Shown one piece after another: positions 33,252 through 40,955 of a DNA stretch of 64,000 nt. Where the stretch lies: assembly GCA_016867395.1 (NCBI GenBank), contig VGJS01000007.1:1-64000 (forward strand), read 5' to 3'. The notes under the pieces were generated by a model. That model ran no database searches and was not told where the DNA came from. It was given only the letters and a program-made list of their open reading frames with translations. The DNA is from Candidatus Handelsmanbacteria bacterium. Lineage in GTDB: Bacteria > Latescibacterota > UBA2968 > UBA8231. Made by a program: the position numbers and the translations under genes. Every line of letters starts with the position of its first letter. Within the stretch, counting starts at the first letter, position 1.

Positions 33252-34232
33252 ATGGACTTCCGCTATCTGGGCAGGACCGGCATTCAGGTGTCGGCCATCT
33301 GCCTGGGCACGGCCTTTCGCGGCCAGACCGACGAAAACCTCTGCCTCCGCACCATCGACCGGGCACTGGACCTGGGCTGCAATTTCATCGACACCGCCCT
33401 CTACGGCGAGGGCCGCTCAGAGGAGCTGGTGGGCCGGGCCCTGAAGGGGAGGCGCGAGGAGGTGGTCCTCTGCACCAAGATCTTCGGCACCCTGGGGAAT
33501 GATCCCAACCGCGTCGGCCTGACCCGCATCAACATCCTGCGCGGGGTGGAGGCTAGCCTCCGGCGGCTTCGGACCGATTTTCTCGACCTGTATCTGCTGC
33601 ACTCCTACGACCCCAGGGCCCCGGTGGAGGAGATCGTCCGCACCCTAGACGACCTGGTGCGCCAGGGCAAGGTGCGGCACGTGGGTTGCAGCAACTGGCC
33701 GGTGCGCAAGGTGGTGGAGGCCCTCTGGGTGGGCGACAAGCGCAACCTGGCCCCCTTCGTCTGCCTCCAGTACCAGTACAGCCTGCTAAACCGCACCGAG
33801 TTCGAGACCGAGTTGGCCCCCTTGTGCGCCGAGTTCGGCCTGGGGAGCATGACCTACAGCCCTCTGGCCATCGGCCTGTTGAGCGGGCGATTCCGGCGCG
33901 GGACTGCCCCGCCGGCGGACTCCCCCTGGGGGGTGGACCCGGCCGCCGGCCTGAGCCGCTCCCGCTACGCCTTTGCCGAGGCGATGACCGAGCAGGCCGA
34001 CCGGATCGTGGCGGCGCTGATCGAGTTGGGGCGCAAATACGGCAGGACCCCCTCGCAGGTGGCCATTGCCTGGGTGCTCGACCACCCAGAGGTAACGGCC
34101 CCGATCCTGGGGGCCGACCTCCCCGAGCAGGTGGACGACGCCTTTGGGGCCACCGGCTGGGCGCTGGAGCGGGAGGACCGGGCCAGGCTGGACGAGCTGT
34201 CGACGCCGGCGACGCCGGCCAAGTTCTCGTAG
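33252..34232 (+). CDS. aldo/keto reductase
   Basis: A 326-residue NADPH-dependent reductase with TIM-barrel motifs of the AKR superfamily. The catalytic tetrad is complete: Asp47 (FIDTA), Tyr51 (LYGEG), Lys76 (LCTKIFG) and His117 (LLHSYDP). The NADP-binding part shows SPLAIGLLSGRF and AIAWVLDHPEVTAPILGA. An AAAAGGGAG ribosome site precedes the ATG. Members of this branch act on many sugars and aldehydes, so the substrate is open. A short degenerate region follows before the next gene. Confidence 0.9.
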   Translation: MDFRYLGRTGIQVSAICLGTAFRGQTDENLCLRTIDRALDLGCNFIDTALYGEGRSEELVGRALKGRREEVVLCTKIFGTLGNDPNRVGLTRINILRGVEASLRRLRTDFLDLYLLHSYDPRAPVEEIVRTLDDLVRQGKVRHVGCSNWPVRKVVEALWVGDKRNLAPFVCLQYQYSLLNRTEFETELAPLCAEFGLGSMTYSPLAIGLLSGRFRRGTAPPADSPWGVDPAAGLSRSRYAFAEAMTEQADRIVAALIELGRKYGRTPSQVAIAWVLDHPEVTAPILGADLPEQVDDAFGATGWALEREDRARLDELSTPATPAKFS

Positions 34233-34359
34233 GCAGACGAGGTGAGCCTCCCTTCATTCTGGCGGCCTTGCCGCGCCTGGTGGCTGGGCCTGTTGCTGCC
34301 CCAGATCAGCTTCAGTCGGTACACCTTTTCCGACATCCGCCTATCTACCCCTATCCTCC

Positions 34360-34542
34360 CGCCTCAACCTGGCCAACCGCGCCGTCTTTGAGGAGGACGG
34401 TGGCCCACCGCAGGGGAGCCGGTACATCACCGAGCGCAGCGACCCTTTCCGGCTGCCCTCGATGGAGCTGGAGTACCTGATCTACGGATTCGACGCGTAC
34501 CAGCGATACCTGGAGGAGGCGTTGGAGCCCTCATCCACCTGA
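34360..34542 (+). pseudogene. unidentified gene remnant
   Basis: In the 330 bases between the aldo/keto reductase and the methyltransferase, one frame reads protein-like text up to a TGA at 34540, including NLANRAVFEEDGGPP, SRYITERSDPFRLPS and MELEYLIYGFDAYQRYLEEA. There is no plausible start: a proline-rich, out-of-frame stretch precedes it. I do not recognise the family. It is probably the tail of a lost or frameshifted gene. Confidence 0.35.
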
Positions 34543-34559
34543 GCCACCAGGTGGTATAC

Positions 34560-35270
34560 ATGGCGGAATCCCCAGATGATCCCGGCCTCATCGCCGAGCA
34601 GATCGACTACTACCGGGCCCGGGCCGGCGAGTACGAGGAGTGGTATCTGAGGCAGGGACGCTACGACCACGGCCCGGAGTGGAACGGCGTCTTCCTGGCC
34701 GAGTTGGAGGAGGTTCACCAGGCCCTGCGCCGGTTCGGGCCGGGTTGCCAGGTGCTGGAACTGGCCAGCGGCACCGGCTGGTGGACGGGGACCCTGGCGC
34801 GGACGGGGGCGGTCACGGCGGTGGACGCCTCGGCAGAGACCCTGGCCCATAACCGCCGGCGCCACGGCGAGGCCGGGGTGCGATATGTGCAGGCGAATCT
34901 GTTCGAGTGGAGTCCGGACCGACTGTACGACGCGGGTTTTTTTTGGTTGCTGGCTGTCTTACGTCCCGCCCCACCGTTTCGCGGAGTTCTGGGACCTGGT
35001 CAGGTCGGTGCTCCGCCCGGGGGGCAGGTATTCTTCATCGACACCCTGGCGCGGGACATCCAGACCCTGGCGGCCGGCAATCATCATCGCCAGGACCAGG
35101 AGGTGGGGGTTACGGTGCGCTGCCTGAACGACGGCCGTTCGTACCGTATCATCAAGGTCTTCTACCAGCCCGAAGAGCTGTCGCGCCGCCTGCGGGAATT
35201 GGGTTGGCGGGTCGAGGTACGTGAGACCCGGCATTATTTTCTGTATGGTTCGGGGAGCCGCGCGGAGTGA
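34560..35270 (+). CDS. SAM-dependent methyltransferase with two compensating indels
   Basis: A 236-residue class-I methyltransferase. It starts AESPDDPGLIAEQIDYYRARAGEYEEWYLR, has the SAM-binding motif VLELASGTGWWTG (about 63-75) and AVTAVDASAETL. In the middle the main frame reads nonsense (about residues 128-155). The +1 frame there reads VFFGCWLSYVPPHRFAEFWDLVRSVLRPGG, the proper sequence for this family. The main frame resumes at GQVFFIDTLARD. The shifts fall at an 8-T run (34937-34944) and a 6-G run (35019-35024), so either sequence errors or two natural indels that restore the frame. The end of the protein is normal. Confidence 0.72.
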   Translation: MAESPDDPGLIAEQIDYYRARAGEYEEWYLRQGRYDHGPEWNGVFLAELEEVHQALRRFGPGCQVLELASGTGWWTGTLARTGAVTAVDASAETLAHNRRRHGEAGVRYVQANLFEWSPDRLYDAGFFWLLAVLRPAPPFRGVLGPGQVGAPPGGQVFFIDTLARDIQTLAAGNHHRQDQEVGVTVRCLNDGRSYRIIKVFYQPEELSRRLRELGWRVEVRETRHYFLYGSGSRAE

Positions 35271-35293
35271 GGTTTTTTTCTGGAGGAGAGGAT

Positions 35294-35332
35294 ATGCTGA
35301 AGGCGAGGCTTTTGCACCACTGGCTGCGATAA
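35294..35332 (+). CDS. 12-codon mini-ORF with a strong ribosome site
   Basis: ATG at 35294 follows GGAGGAGAGG and reads MLKARLLHHWLR before TAA, ending 61 bases before the UxuA-like gene. It could be a leader peptide or a chance frame; no homology is expected from its length. Confidence 0.2.
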   Translation: MLKARLLHHWLR

Positions 35333-35393
35333 AGAAGAAATGGCCCCTGGTGCTCTTCCGCCAGCGCCGCCGACACTTAGAGAAAGGAGTCCC

Positions 35394-36464
35394 ATGAAGC
35401 AAGCTGATCCATTTGAAAATGGTCTCGCCGCCGGCGAGGCCGCGGCCTCTGCCGCCGGAGGTGCAACGGCAGCGCTGGACCAGGGCAGGCGGATGTACGT
35501 GCGCACCCAGGGCTTTGGGTCGAGCGACGCCGAGTTGCGCTTTCTGCAGCGCTGCGGGGTGCGCCACAAGGCCGCCACCTTCCCCTTTCACCGCGACTGC
35601 GGTTGGAAACTCGACGAGCTGCTCCGGGAAAGGGAGCGCCACGAGTCCTTCGGGATGACCCTGGACCTGAGCCTGCTGCCCATCTACCAGGAGCTTCCCC
35701 ATATCATCTATTTTGGCAAAAGCCCGGAGCGCGACCGGGAGATCGACCTGGTCTGCGAGATGATCCGCACCGCATCGCGAGCCGGCATCGACTCCCTGCG
35801 CTACAACACCTGCGTCCTGCCCATCGACCGCACCGAGCAGGAGGAGGGGCGGGGCGGCTATTACCACACCGCCTTCCGCCTGGACGAGATCCCGGCCGAG
35901 GAACAGGCCCGGCTGACGCCGGCGGGGCGGGTCACCGCGCAGATGCATTGGGAGCGCATCGAGTACCTGCTCGAACGCATGATCCCGGTGGCCGAGGAGT
36001 ACAAGGTGCGGATGGGGAATTCCCAGGAAGACCCACCCACCCCTCCCGGCTACAAGGGGGTGGACAAGGTCCTCAATGATTTCGAGGGCATGAAGCGGTT
36101 TATCGAGATTCAGCGCAGCCCCTATAACGGCTGGAACTTCTGCATCGGCTCCATCGCCGAAATGCTCGAGGACCCGGCCAGTCAGATCTACCCCTTCATC
36201 GAGTACTTCGGCAGCCGCAACACCATTTTCCTGGTCCACTACCGCAACCTCCTCGGCAGGCGCTACAGCTTCCGCGAGGCCCTGCCCGATGAGGGGGAGA
36301 TGGACTTCTTCCGGGTATTGAAGGCCCTCAAGGACACCGGCTATTGCTATGGCATCGACCCCGACCACGTCCCGCACACCGACGATGATCCCAAGGGCTA
36401 CTACCAGTCCTATGCCTACTGTTTCGGCTACATCAACGCCATGATCCAGGCGGTCTACGGCTGA
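35394..36464 (+). CDS. mannonate dehydratase (UxuA)-like TIM-barrel protein
   Basis: A 356-residue protein related to UxuA, which dehydrates D-mannonate to 2-keto-3-deoxygluconate in hexuronate breakdown. Similar segments are MIPVAEEYKVRM (about 197-208), GWNFCIGSIAEM (metal Cys), FLVHYRNLLGRR and YGIDPDHVPHTDDD near residue 325. The normal VHPDDPP loop reads NSQEDPP, so the expected metal-binding His is Ser210. The activity may therefore be altered. AAAGGAG precedes the ATG. A terminator follows 41 bases after the stop. Nearby uronate-dehydrogenase-like and RraA enzymes support a sugar-acid role; which acid is not known. Confidence 0.72.
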   Translation: MKQADPFENGLAAGEAAASAAGGATAALDQGRRMYVRTQGFGSSDAELRFLQRCGVRHKAATFPFHRDCGWKLDELLRERERHESFGMTLDLSLLPIYQELPHIIYFGKSPERDREIDLVCEMIRTASRAGIDSLRYNTCVLPIDRTEQEEGRGGYYHTAFRLDEIPAEEQARLTPAGRVTAQMHWERIEYLLERMIPVAEEYKVRMGNSQEDPPTPPGYKGVDKVLNDFEGMKRFIEIQRSPYNGWNFCIGSIAEMLEDPASQIYPFIEYFGSRNTIFLVHYRNLLGRRYSFREALPDEGEMDFFRVLKALKDTGYCYGIDPDHVPHTDDDPKGYYQSYAYCFGYINAMIQAVYG

Positions 36465-36505
36465 GCATGAATGAGGGGTATTAGCTGGCCCCTATGGCAA
36501 CAAGA

Positions 36506-36545
36506 ACGGCCGAGAAGCGCTGGAGCTTGCTTCCCGGCCGTTTTG
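36506..36545 (+). terminator. terminator between converging genes
   Basis: ACGGCCG (36506-36512) pairs with CGGCCGT (36535-36541); inside, GAAGC pairs with GCTTC, with a TTTTG tail. It lies between the UxuA-like gene and the convergent oxidoreductase, so it serves mainly the plus strand. Confidence 0.72.
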
Positions 36546-36583
36546 TTCCACAACCTCGTTTCAGGGATGCTCGCGGTGCCGCC

Positions 36584-37603
36584 TCACTTGCGCTTGGGTT
36601 TCAGGTCCCCGTTTTCGATCATGCTCAGGTAGGCGGAGTCCTTCGGTTTCAGCGGCAGATCCACCCGGCCGCGGCGCCGGCTGGATTCGTAGGTCGCGAA
36701 GATGACCTCGGTGGCCTGCAGGGCGCGGCGGGCGGACAACTCGGGCTGGCGGCCCGCCCTGAGCGAATCGACCAGATCGTGTACCCCCCAGCCGACCGCC
36801 TCGCCGCTGTGGAGGCTGCCGACGACCTTGGGCGTCCTCCACCCCCCTCCCTTGCCCTGGACCCACAGGGGTTTCTCACCCCCGCGCAACTCGATGCAGC
36901 CGGCGCTGCCAATCAGGCGGATGCTGCAGCCGATGTCATTGTCCTCGCCGGTGAAGAGCACGCCGCGCACGTTGTTCTGGAACTTGAGCTCGCAGATCGC
37001 CTGGGTTTCTATGGGCAGGCCAAAGACCTCGCGCCACCGGGGGGCGCTGATCTGGCCGAGGACCCAGAGGGCGGGGGTCTCGTTGTTCATGAAGAACATC
37101 ATGTCGAGCCAGTGGGTCCCCCAGTCGATCATGTTGTCGCAGGAGCCTTCGACGCGGACCAGCTCGCCGATGGCTCCTTCTTCCTTGAGCTGCCTGGCCT
37201 TGCGGAAGGCGTCCAGAAAGCGGCGCTGGTGGCCGAAGGTGAGTTGCACGCCGGCCTTGTCGCAGGCGGCGACCATCTTCAGCGACTCGCCCCAGGTCGG
37301 CGCCATGGGTTTCTCGCAGTGGATCGCCTTGACACCTGCCCTCGCACCGGCCAGCACCGCGGGTGCGTGGAGGTGGGGCCACAGACAGATGCTGACGATG
37401 TCGGGCTTCTCGGCCTTCAGCATCCGAACATAATCCGTGTAGATGGCCGCGCCGGGGGCGTGGGACGCGGCGCGGGCCCTGGCCTTGTCCTCGGCGGTAT
37501 CGGCCACGGCGACGATCTCGCAGTTCTTGTGGGAGGCGTAGCCGGCGGCGTGGAGAGCCGACATGCCGCCGCAGCCGATCAGCGCACAGCGGTAATGGGC
37601 CAT
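36584..37603 (-). CDS. Gfo/Idh/MocA-family oxidoreductase
   Basis: A 339-residue NAD(P)-dependent oxidoreductase with CALIGCGGMSALHAAGY at residues 6-22 (Rossmann glycine motif), AIHCEKPMAPTWGE with the catalytic Lys (about 93-106) and DWGTHWLDMMFFMNN around 160. The reading frame is intact, unlike the similar gene at 7562-8633, with which it shares VSICLWPHLH versus VSVCTWHPLH and FGHQRRFLDAF versus FQRRFLPAW. No strong ribosome site is visible before the ATG. It is a single-gene unit facing a terminator that also ends the UxuA-like gene. The substrate is unknown. Confidence 0.88.
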   Translation of the reverse strand: MAHYRCALIGCGGMSALHAAGYASHKNCEIVAVADTAEDKARARAASHAPGAAIYTDYVRMLKAEKPDIVSICLWPHLHAPAVLAGARAGVKAIHCEKPMAPTWGESLKMVAACDKAGVQLTFGHQRRFLDAFRKARQLKEEGAIGELVRVEGSCDNMIDWGTHWLDMMFFMNNETPALWVLGQISAPRWREVFGLPIETQAICELKFQNNVRGVLFTGEDNDIGCSIRLIGSAGCIELRGGEKPLWVQGKGGGWRTPKVVGSLHSGEAVGWGVHDLVDSLRAGRQPELSARRALQATEVIFATYESSRRRGRVDLPLKPKDSAYLSMIENGDLKPKRK

Positions 37604-37723
37604 GAGGAGCCTCAGTGGGGGAAGGGTGAGGTCAGGGAGGCAATTAGCGGGTTCCCGACTCCAGGGTCAAGTTGCGCTCTGATCCATCGGATGCCCGCTA
37701 GCGCGATACAGTGCAGGTGGCTG

Positions 37724-37766
37724 AAAAACAAAAAGGCCGGCAAGCCTGTGCTTTGGCTTACCGGCC
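37724..37766 (-). terminator. terminator of the tRNA-Val gene
   Basis: On the minus strand a stem GGCCGGTAAGCC/GGCTTGCCGGCC (37766-37755 and 37746-37735) is followed by TTTTTGTTTTT (37734-37724), placed just after the tRNA. Confidence 0.88.
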
Positions 37767-37776
37767 CTCATTTTGG

Positions 37777-37853
37777 TGGTGGGCGATGCTGGAGTTGAAC
37801 CAGCGACCTCTGGTATGTGAGACCAGCGCTCTAACCAGCTGAGCTAATCGCCC
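37777..37853 (-). tRNA. tRNA-Val (anticodon CAC)
   Basis: The 77-nt gene folds as a cloverleaf. The acceptor stem GGGCGAT pairs with ATCGCCC, the D arm contains AGCTCAGCTGGTTAGAGC, the anticodon loop is CTCACAT with anticodon CAC at 37819-37817, and the T arm has GGTTCAA. CCA is encoded at the 3' end (37779-37777). It has its own promoter and terminator. Confidence 0.96.
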
Positions 37854-37865
37854 AAAGCGGTAACT

Positions 37866-37894
37866 ATAATAAGTACCCTACGAGATTAAATCAA
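37866..37894 (-). promoter_or_regulatory. promoter of the tRNA-Val gene
   Basis: Minus strand TTGATT (37894-37889), 17 bases, TATTAT (37871-37866), ending 12 bases before the tRNA. It lies between the stop of the SDR gene and the tRNA. Confidence 0.65.
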
Positions 37895-37899
37895 CACCC

Positions 37900-38661
37900 T
37901 CAGCGGGCCAGCAGGCCCCCGTCCACCCCCAGGGACTGGCCGGTGACAAAGGAGGCGGCCGGGGAGCAGAGCCAGACCACGGCCGCGGCCGCCTCCGCCG
38001 GGTCGGCCAGCCGGCCGATGGGCTGGCGGCTCATGATCTTGGCCTCCATCTGGGGCCGGTCGATCAGGAGTTGCTCGATCAATGGGGTGCGGGTGAAGCC
38101 GGGGCACACGGCGTTGATCCGCACCCCGCTGGTGGCGTTCTCCAGGGCCGCTACTTTGGTCAGGCCCACCACCCCGTGTTTGCTGGCGGTGTAGGCCGGG
38201 GCGTTCTCCAGGGCGGCCACCCCCCACACTGAGGCGTTGTTGACGATAGCGCCCCGGCCCTGCCGCCGCATCTGCTGTAGCTCGTAGTTGAGGCAGAGCC
38301 ACACCCCCTTGAGATTGACGGCCAGCAGCCGGTCCCAGTCCGCCTCCTCGTACTGGTCGGTGGAGGCGCCGGTGCCGCCGATGCCGGCGTTGTTGAAGGC
38401 GCAGTCCAGCGACCCGTACGCCTCCATGACCCTCGCAATCAGGGCCTCCACCTGGGCGGCCTGGGTCACATCGGCGGGGGAGAAGAGGGCCTGCCCTCCC
38501 TCTCCGGCGATCTGGGATACGGTCTGTGCGCCCCCCTGGGGGTCCAGGTCGGCCACCACCACCCGGGCGCTGGCCCGGACCTGGTCCATGCGGGCTGCGG
38601 TGGGCTGGAGCTGCCGGCGCACCAGTTGGCGCCTGGGCTGGGGCACCTTGCGGATCTCCAT
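37900..38661 (-). CDS. short-chain dehydrogenase with its N-terminus replaced
   Basis: A 253-residue frame whose residues 31-253 are a classical SDR: VVVADLDPQGG (second strand), LDCAFNNAGIGGTG (about 88-101), IVNNASVWG (catalytic Ser region), APAYTASKHGVVGLTK with YxxxK (about 158-173) and ADPAEAAAAVVWLCSPAASFVTGQSLGVDGG at the end. The normal first strand with the TGxxxGIG cofactor loop is missing. Residues 1-30 (KVPQPRRQLVRRQLQPTAARMDQVR) instead resemble the linker of a TonB-type protein. A protein made from the ATG at 38661 would lack the cofactor loop and is probably inactive. It is read in the same frame as the remnant before it. Confidence 0.75.
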   Translation of the reverse strand: MEIRKVPQPRRQLVRRQLQPTAARMDQVRASARVVVADLDPQGGAQTVSQIAGEGGQALFSPADVTQAAQVEALIARVMEAYGSLDCAFNNAGIGGTGASTDQYEEADWDRLLAVNLKGVWLCLNYELQQMRRQGRGAIVNNASVWGVAALENAPAYTASKHGVVGLTKVAALENATSGVRINAVCPGFTRTPLIEQLLIDRPQMEAKIMSRQPIGRLADPAEAAAAVVWLCSPAASFVTGQSLGVDGGLLAR

Positions 38662-38859
38662 GGGCTTGGCCAGGGTGGGGTCGCGGCGGGTGAAGAATTT
38701 GACCTTTGCCGGCTCGGGGATACTGACCCGCTACGGGTCAAATCCGGCCAACAACCAGATCGCCAGGGCCAAGTGCAGACCGGCGGCGATGGCCAGGGAC
38801 CACCAGTACACCCGGCGCAGCCGGCCAAGCGAGTTGTCCAGATAGGCCGAAGCTGCCAT
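38662..38859 (-). pseudogene. N-terminal TonB-like fragment interrupted by TAG
   Basis: From an ATG at 38859 with GAGGGGAG ahead, the frame reads MAASAYLDNSLGRLRRVYWW then SLAIAAGLHLALAIWLLAGFDP, a cytoplasmic lead plus one membrane span as in TonB energy transducers. A TAG at 38733-38731 stops it. The same frame continues with RVSIPEPAKVKFFTRRDPTLAKP and runs into the SDR at 38661. This is best read as a TonB-like gene that lost its 3' part by fusion to an SDR and then gained a stop codon. Confidence 0.62.
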
Positions 38860-38981
38860 CGCCGTTCTCCCCTCTGGAAAGAGGGTCCCCAACAGCTCCT
38901 GGAGCAATATGTGCTTTTATCTAAAGGTGGGTTTCGAGGGTTGTCAAGAATTATTGCAGGGAAGGGCGCGGGGGAATCGGT

Positions 38982-39030
38982 AAAAAAAAGCGGCCGCGAA
39001 GGGCGGGTCGGCTCCGCTCACGGCCGCTTT
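38982..39030 (-). terminator. terminator of the CAT-anticodon tRNA
   Basis: Minus strand AAAGCGGCCG (39030-39021 region) pairs with CGGCCGCTTT, followed by a run of eight T (38989-38982). It lies just after the tRNA. Confidence 0.85.
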
Positions 39031-39041
39031 AATACCAGAGG

Positions 39042-39118
39042 TGGTGGGCCCACTAGGACTTGAACCTAGGACCAACGGATTATGAGTCCGCCGCTCTAAC
39101 CAGCTGAGCTATGGGCCC
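39042..39118 (-). tRNA. tRNA with anticodon CAT, probably tRNA-Ile2
   Basis: The 77-nt gene has the acceptor stem GGGCCCA paired with TGGGCCC, a D arm AGCTCAGCTGGTTAGAGC, an anticodon loop CTCATAA (anticodon CAT, 39084-39082), T loop GGTTCAA, and encoded CCA at 39044-39042. Acceptor pairs C4-G69 and C5-G68 and A37-A38 match known features of the lysidine-modified tRNA-Ile2 more than elongator tRNA-Met, but the identity is not certain from sequence alone. It is not an initiator type, since the first pair G1-C72 is a normal match. Confidence 0.9.
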
Positions 39119-39128
39119 TAAACAAGTC

Positions 39129-39156
39129 AATCTACCGGATTTTTAGGGCCGGTCAA
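39129..39156 (-). promoter_or_regulatory. promoter of the CAT-anticodon tRNA
   Basis: Minus strand TTGACC (39156-39151), 16 bases, TAGATT (39134-39129), ending 10 bases before the tRNA. The -35 box overlaps the dnaG stop. Confidence 0.55.
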
Positions 39157-40955
39157 GGAATGGGGGGCTGGGGCTTGTGGCTGTGCCGCAGCTTGATCAG
39201 CCCCATGAGTTCGGCGTTGAGGCGGTCCACCTCTTGACTCCGCCCCGCCCTTTCGGCCTCTTGCAGGGCCTGGTGGCACTGGCTGATCTGGCCGGTGAGG
39301 GCCTCCTCGCGGAGGCGCCGGAGATGGTCTTCCCATTGCTGTTGCACCTGGGCCGGATCGAAGCCCTCCATGGCGCAGGCGGAGATGAGTTGGGACAGTT
39401 CCGGGTCAGCGCAGCGGTCCATCAGTGTGGGCAGGTCCAGTTCCTCAGCACGGCGGTATTCGCCAAAGAGCAGCCGGGCCAGGCGCTGGATACGTGGATC
39501 GGCAAAGAGCTCAGGGGTCAGCTTTTCGGCAGAAGGACCGATCAAGTTGGGATAATTGAGTAACAGGCCGAGGAAGGTTTTCTCGTAGCTGGGTGGGTCC
39601 CTGGGCGGCTGGCTGGAGGGTACGGCATCTTGGGACATCCGCGGGGATCTGGGGGCCCGCCGGCGCAGGCTCTGCTGCAGCTGCTGCCGGAAGGCTTTTT
39701 CGTCGATGCCCAGGCGCTGGGAGGCTTCGCGCAGCAGTAGGTCGCGGCGCACCGCGTCCCGGCAGCGGGCCAGCAGGGACTGCACCGCCTCGGCGGCCCT
39801 GGCCTTGCCCTCCAGGGTGCGCAGGTCGTGCCGGCGGGCCAGTTGCTCCAGATGGAAGTCGAGGGCCGAGCCGGCGCTGGCCACCAGGGACCGGAGCGCC
39901 TCGGGGCCCTGCGCCTGCACAAAGGTGTCCGGGTCGTGGCCCTCTGGCAGAGAGACTACGGCCGCCTCCAGGCCCGCGGCCAGCACCACCTCCAGGCCGC
40001 GCAGGGAGGCGGCCGAGCCGGCCTCGTCGCCGTCGAAGATCAGCACCGCCCGGCTGGCAAAGCGGCCCAGGAGCCGGCAGTGCTCCTCGGTGAGGGCGGT
40101 GCCGGCCGACGCCACGGCGTGCTCGATGCCCTGCTGTGCCAGGCACAGGTAATCCATGTACCCCTCCACCACCAGAACCGCCTCCTGCCGGCGGATGGCC
40201 TCGCGGGCCTGGTGCAGGCCGTAAAGGGTCCTGCTTTTGTGGTAGATGGGGGTCTCCGGGGAGTTCAGGTATTTGGGCTGCTGCTCGGCCTGGAGGGCCC
40301 GGGCGCCAAAGGCGATGGTGCGGCCGGAGAGGTTGGCGATGGGAAAGATCAGCCGCTCGCGGAAGCGGTCGTAAAATCCCTTGCCTTCTCTCCTGGGAGA
40401 GACCAGGCCGGCCCGCTCCAGTACGGCGGGGTCGAATCCGCGGCGGGTGGCTACCCCAAGAAAGGCGTCCCATGCGGCGGGGGCGTATCCCATGCCAAAA
40501 CGCTCGATGGTCTGGTCGCTGACCCCCCGCTGCCGCAGGTAGGCCAGGGCGGCGGCGCCCTGGGGCTGGCCCAACAGGTGGTGGTAGTACTTCATCGCCA
40601 GGTCGCTGGCCCGGTAGAGCTGGTCGCTTAACTCGTCGGCGGGCTGCGAGCCCGCGGCGGGCAGGGCGATGCCGGTGCGCTGGGCCAGGTGGGTCACGGC
40701 CTCGATGAAACTGACCCGGTCCATCTGCTGGACGAACTTGAAGACGTCCCCCCCGGCGTCGCAGCCAAAACATTTGTAGATCTGCTTTTCGGGATTGACG
40801 TTGAAGGAGGGGGTTTTCTCCCCGTGGAAGGGGCACAATCCCACGAAGTTGCGGCCTGCCTTCCGCAACTGGATATGCTCGGAGATGACCGCGACGATGT
40901 CGGCGGCCTCGCGGATGCGCTGGATGGTTTCCTGGGGGATCTGCGGCATGCCCAT
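39153..40955 (-). CDS. dnaG: DNA primase
   Basis: A 600-residue primase that makes RNA primers for replication. The N-terminal zinc domain has CPFHGEKTPSF then YKCFGCDAGGDVF (Cys-His-Cys-Cys, about 41-68). The RNA polymerase core shows RFRERLIFPI and FGARAL, and the Toprim motifs are AVLVVEGYMD and VLIFDGDEAGSAA (around 260-325). The last 150 residues form the helical DnaB-binding part. The ATG at 40955 gives MGMPQIPQETI; an ATG two codons on (40949) is equally possible, and neither has a clear ribosome site. It stands alone on the minus strand, not next to rpoD or rpsU. Confidence 0.95.
   Translation of the reverse strand: MGMPQIPQETIQRIREAADIVAVISEHIQLRKAGRNFVGLCPFHGEKTPSFNVNPEKQIYKCFGCDAGGDVFKFVQQMDRVSFIEAVTHLAQRTGIALPAAGSQPADELSDQLYRASDLAMKYYHHLLGQPQGAAALAYLRQRGVSDQTIERFGMGYAPAAWDAFLGVATRRGFDPAVLERAGLVSPRREGKGFYDRFRERLIFPIANLSGRTIAFGARALQAEQQPKYLNSPETPIYHKSRTLYGLHQAREAIRRQEAVLVVEGYMDYLCLAQQGIEHAVASAGTALTEEHCRLLGRFASRAVLIFDGDEAGSAASLRGLEVVLAAGLEAAVVSLPEGHDPDTFVQAQGPEALRSLVASAGSALDFHLEQLARRHDLRTLEGKARAAEAVQSLLARCRDAVRRDLLLREASQRLGIDEKAFRQQLQQSLRRRAPRSPRMSQDAVPSSQPPRDPPSYEKTFLGLLLNYPNLIGPSAEKLTPELFADPRIQRLARLLFGEYRRAEELDLPTLMDRCADPELSQLISACAMEGFDPAQVQQQWEDHLRRLREEALTGQISQCHQALQEAERAGRSQEVDRLNAELMGLIKLRHSHKPQPPIP

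Noticed and set aside
38662-38859. Selenocysteine or stop readthrough at the TAG in the TonB-like piece
   Set aside because: Selenocysteine uses TGA, no recoding structure is visible, and the downstream SDR is itself truncated, which fits decay better.
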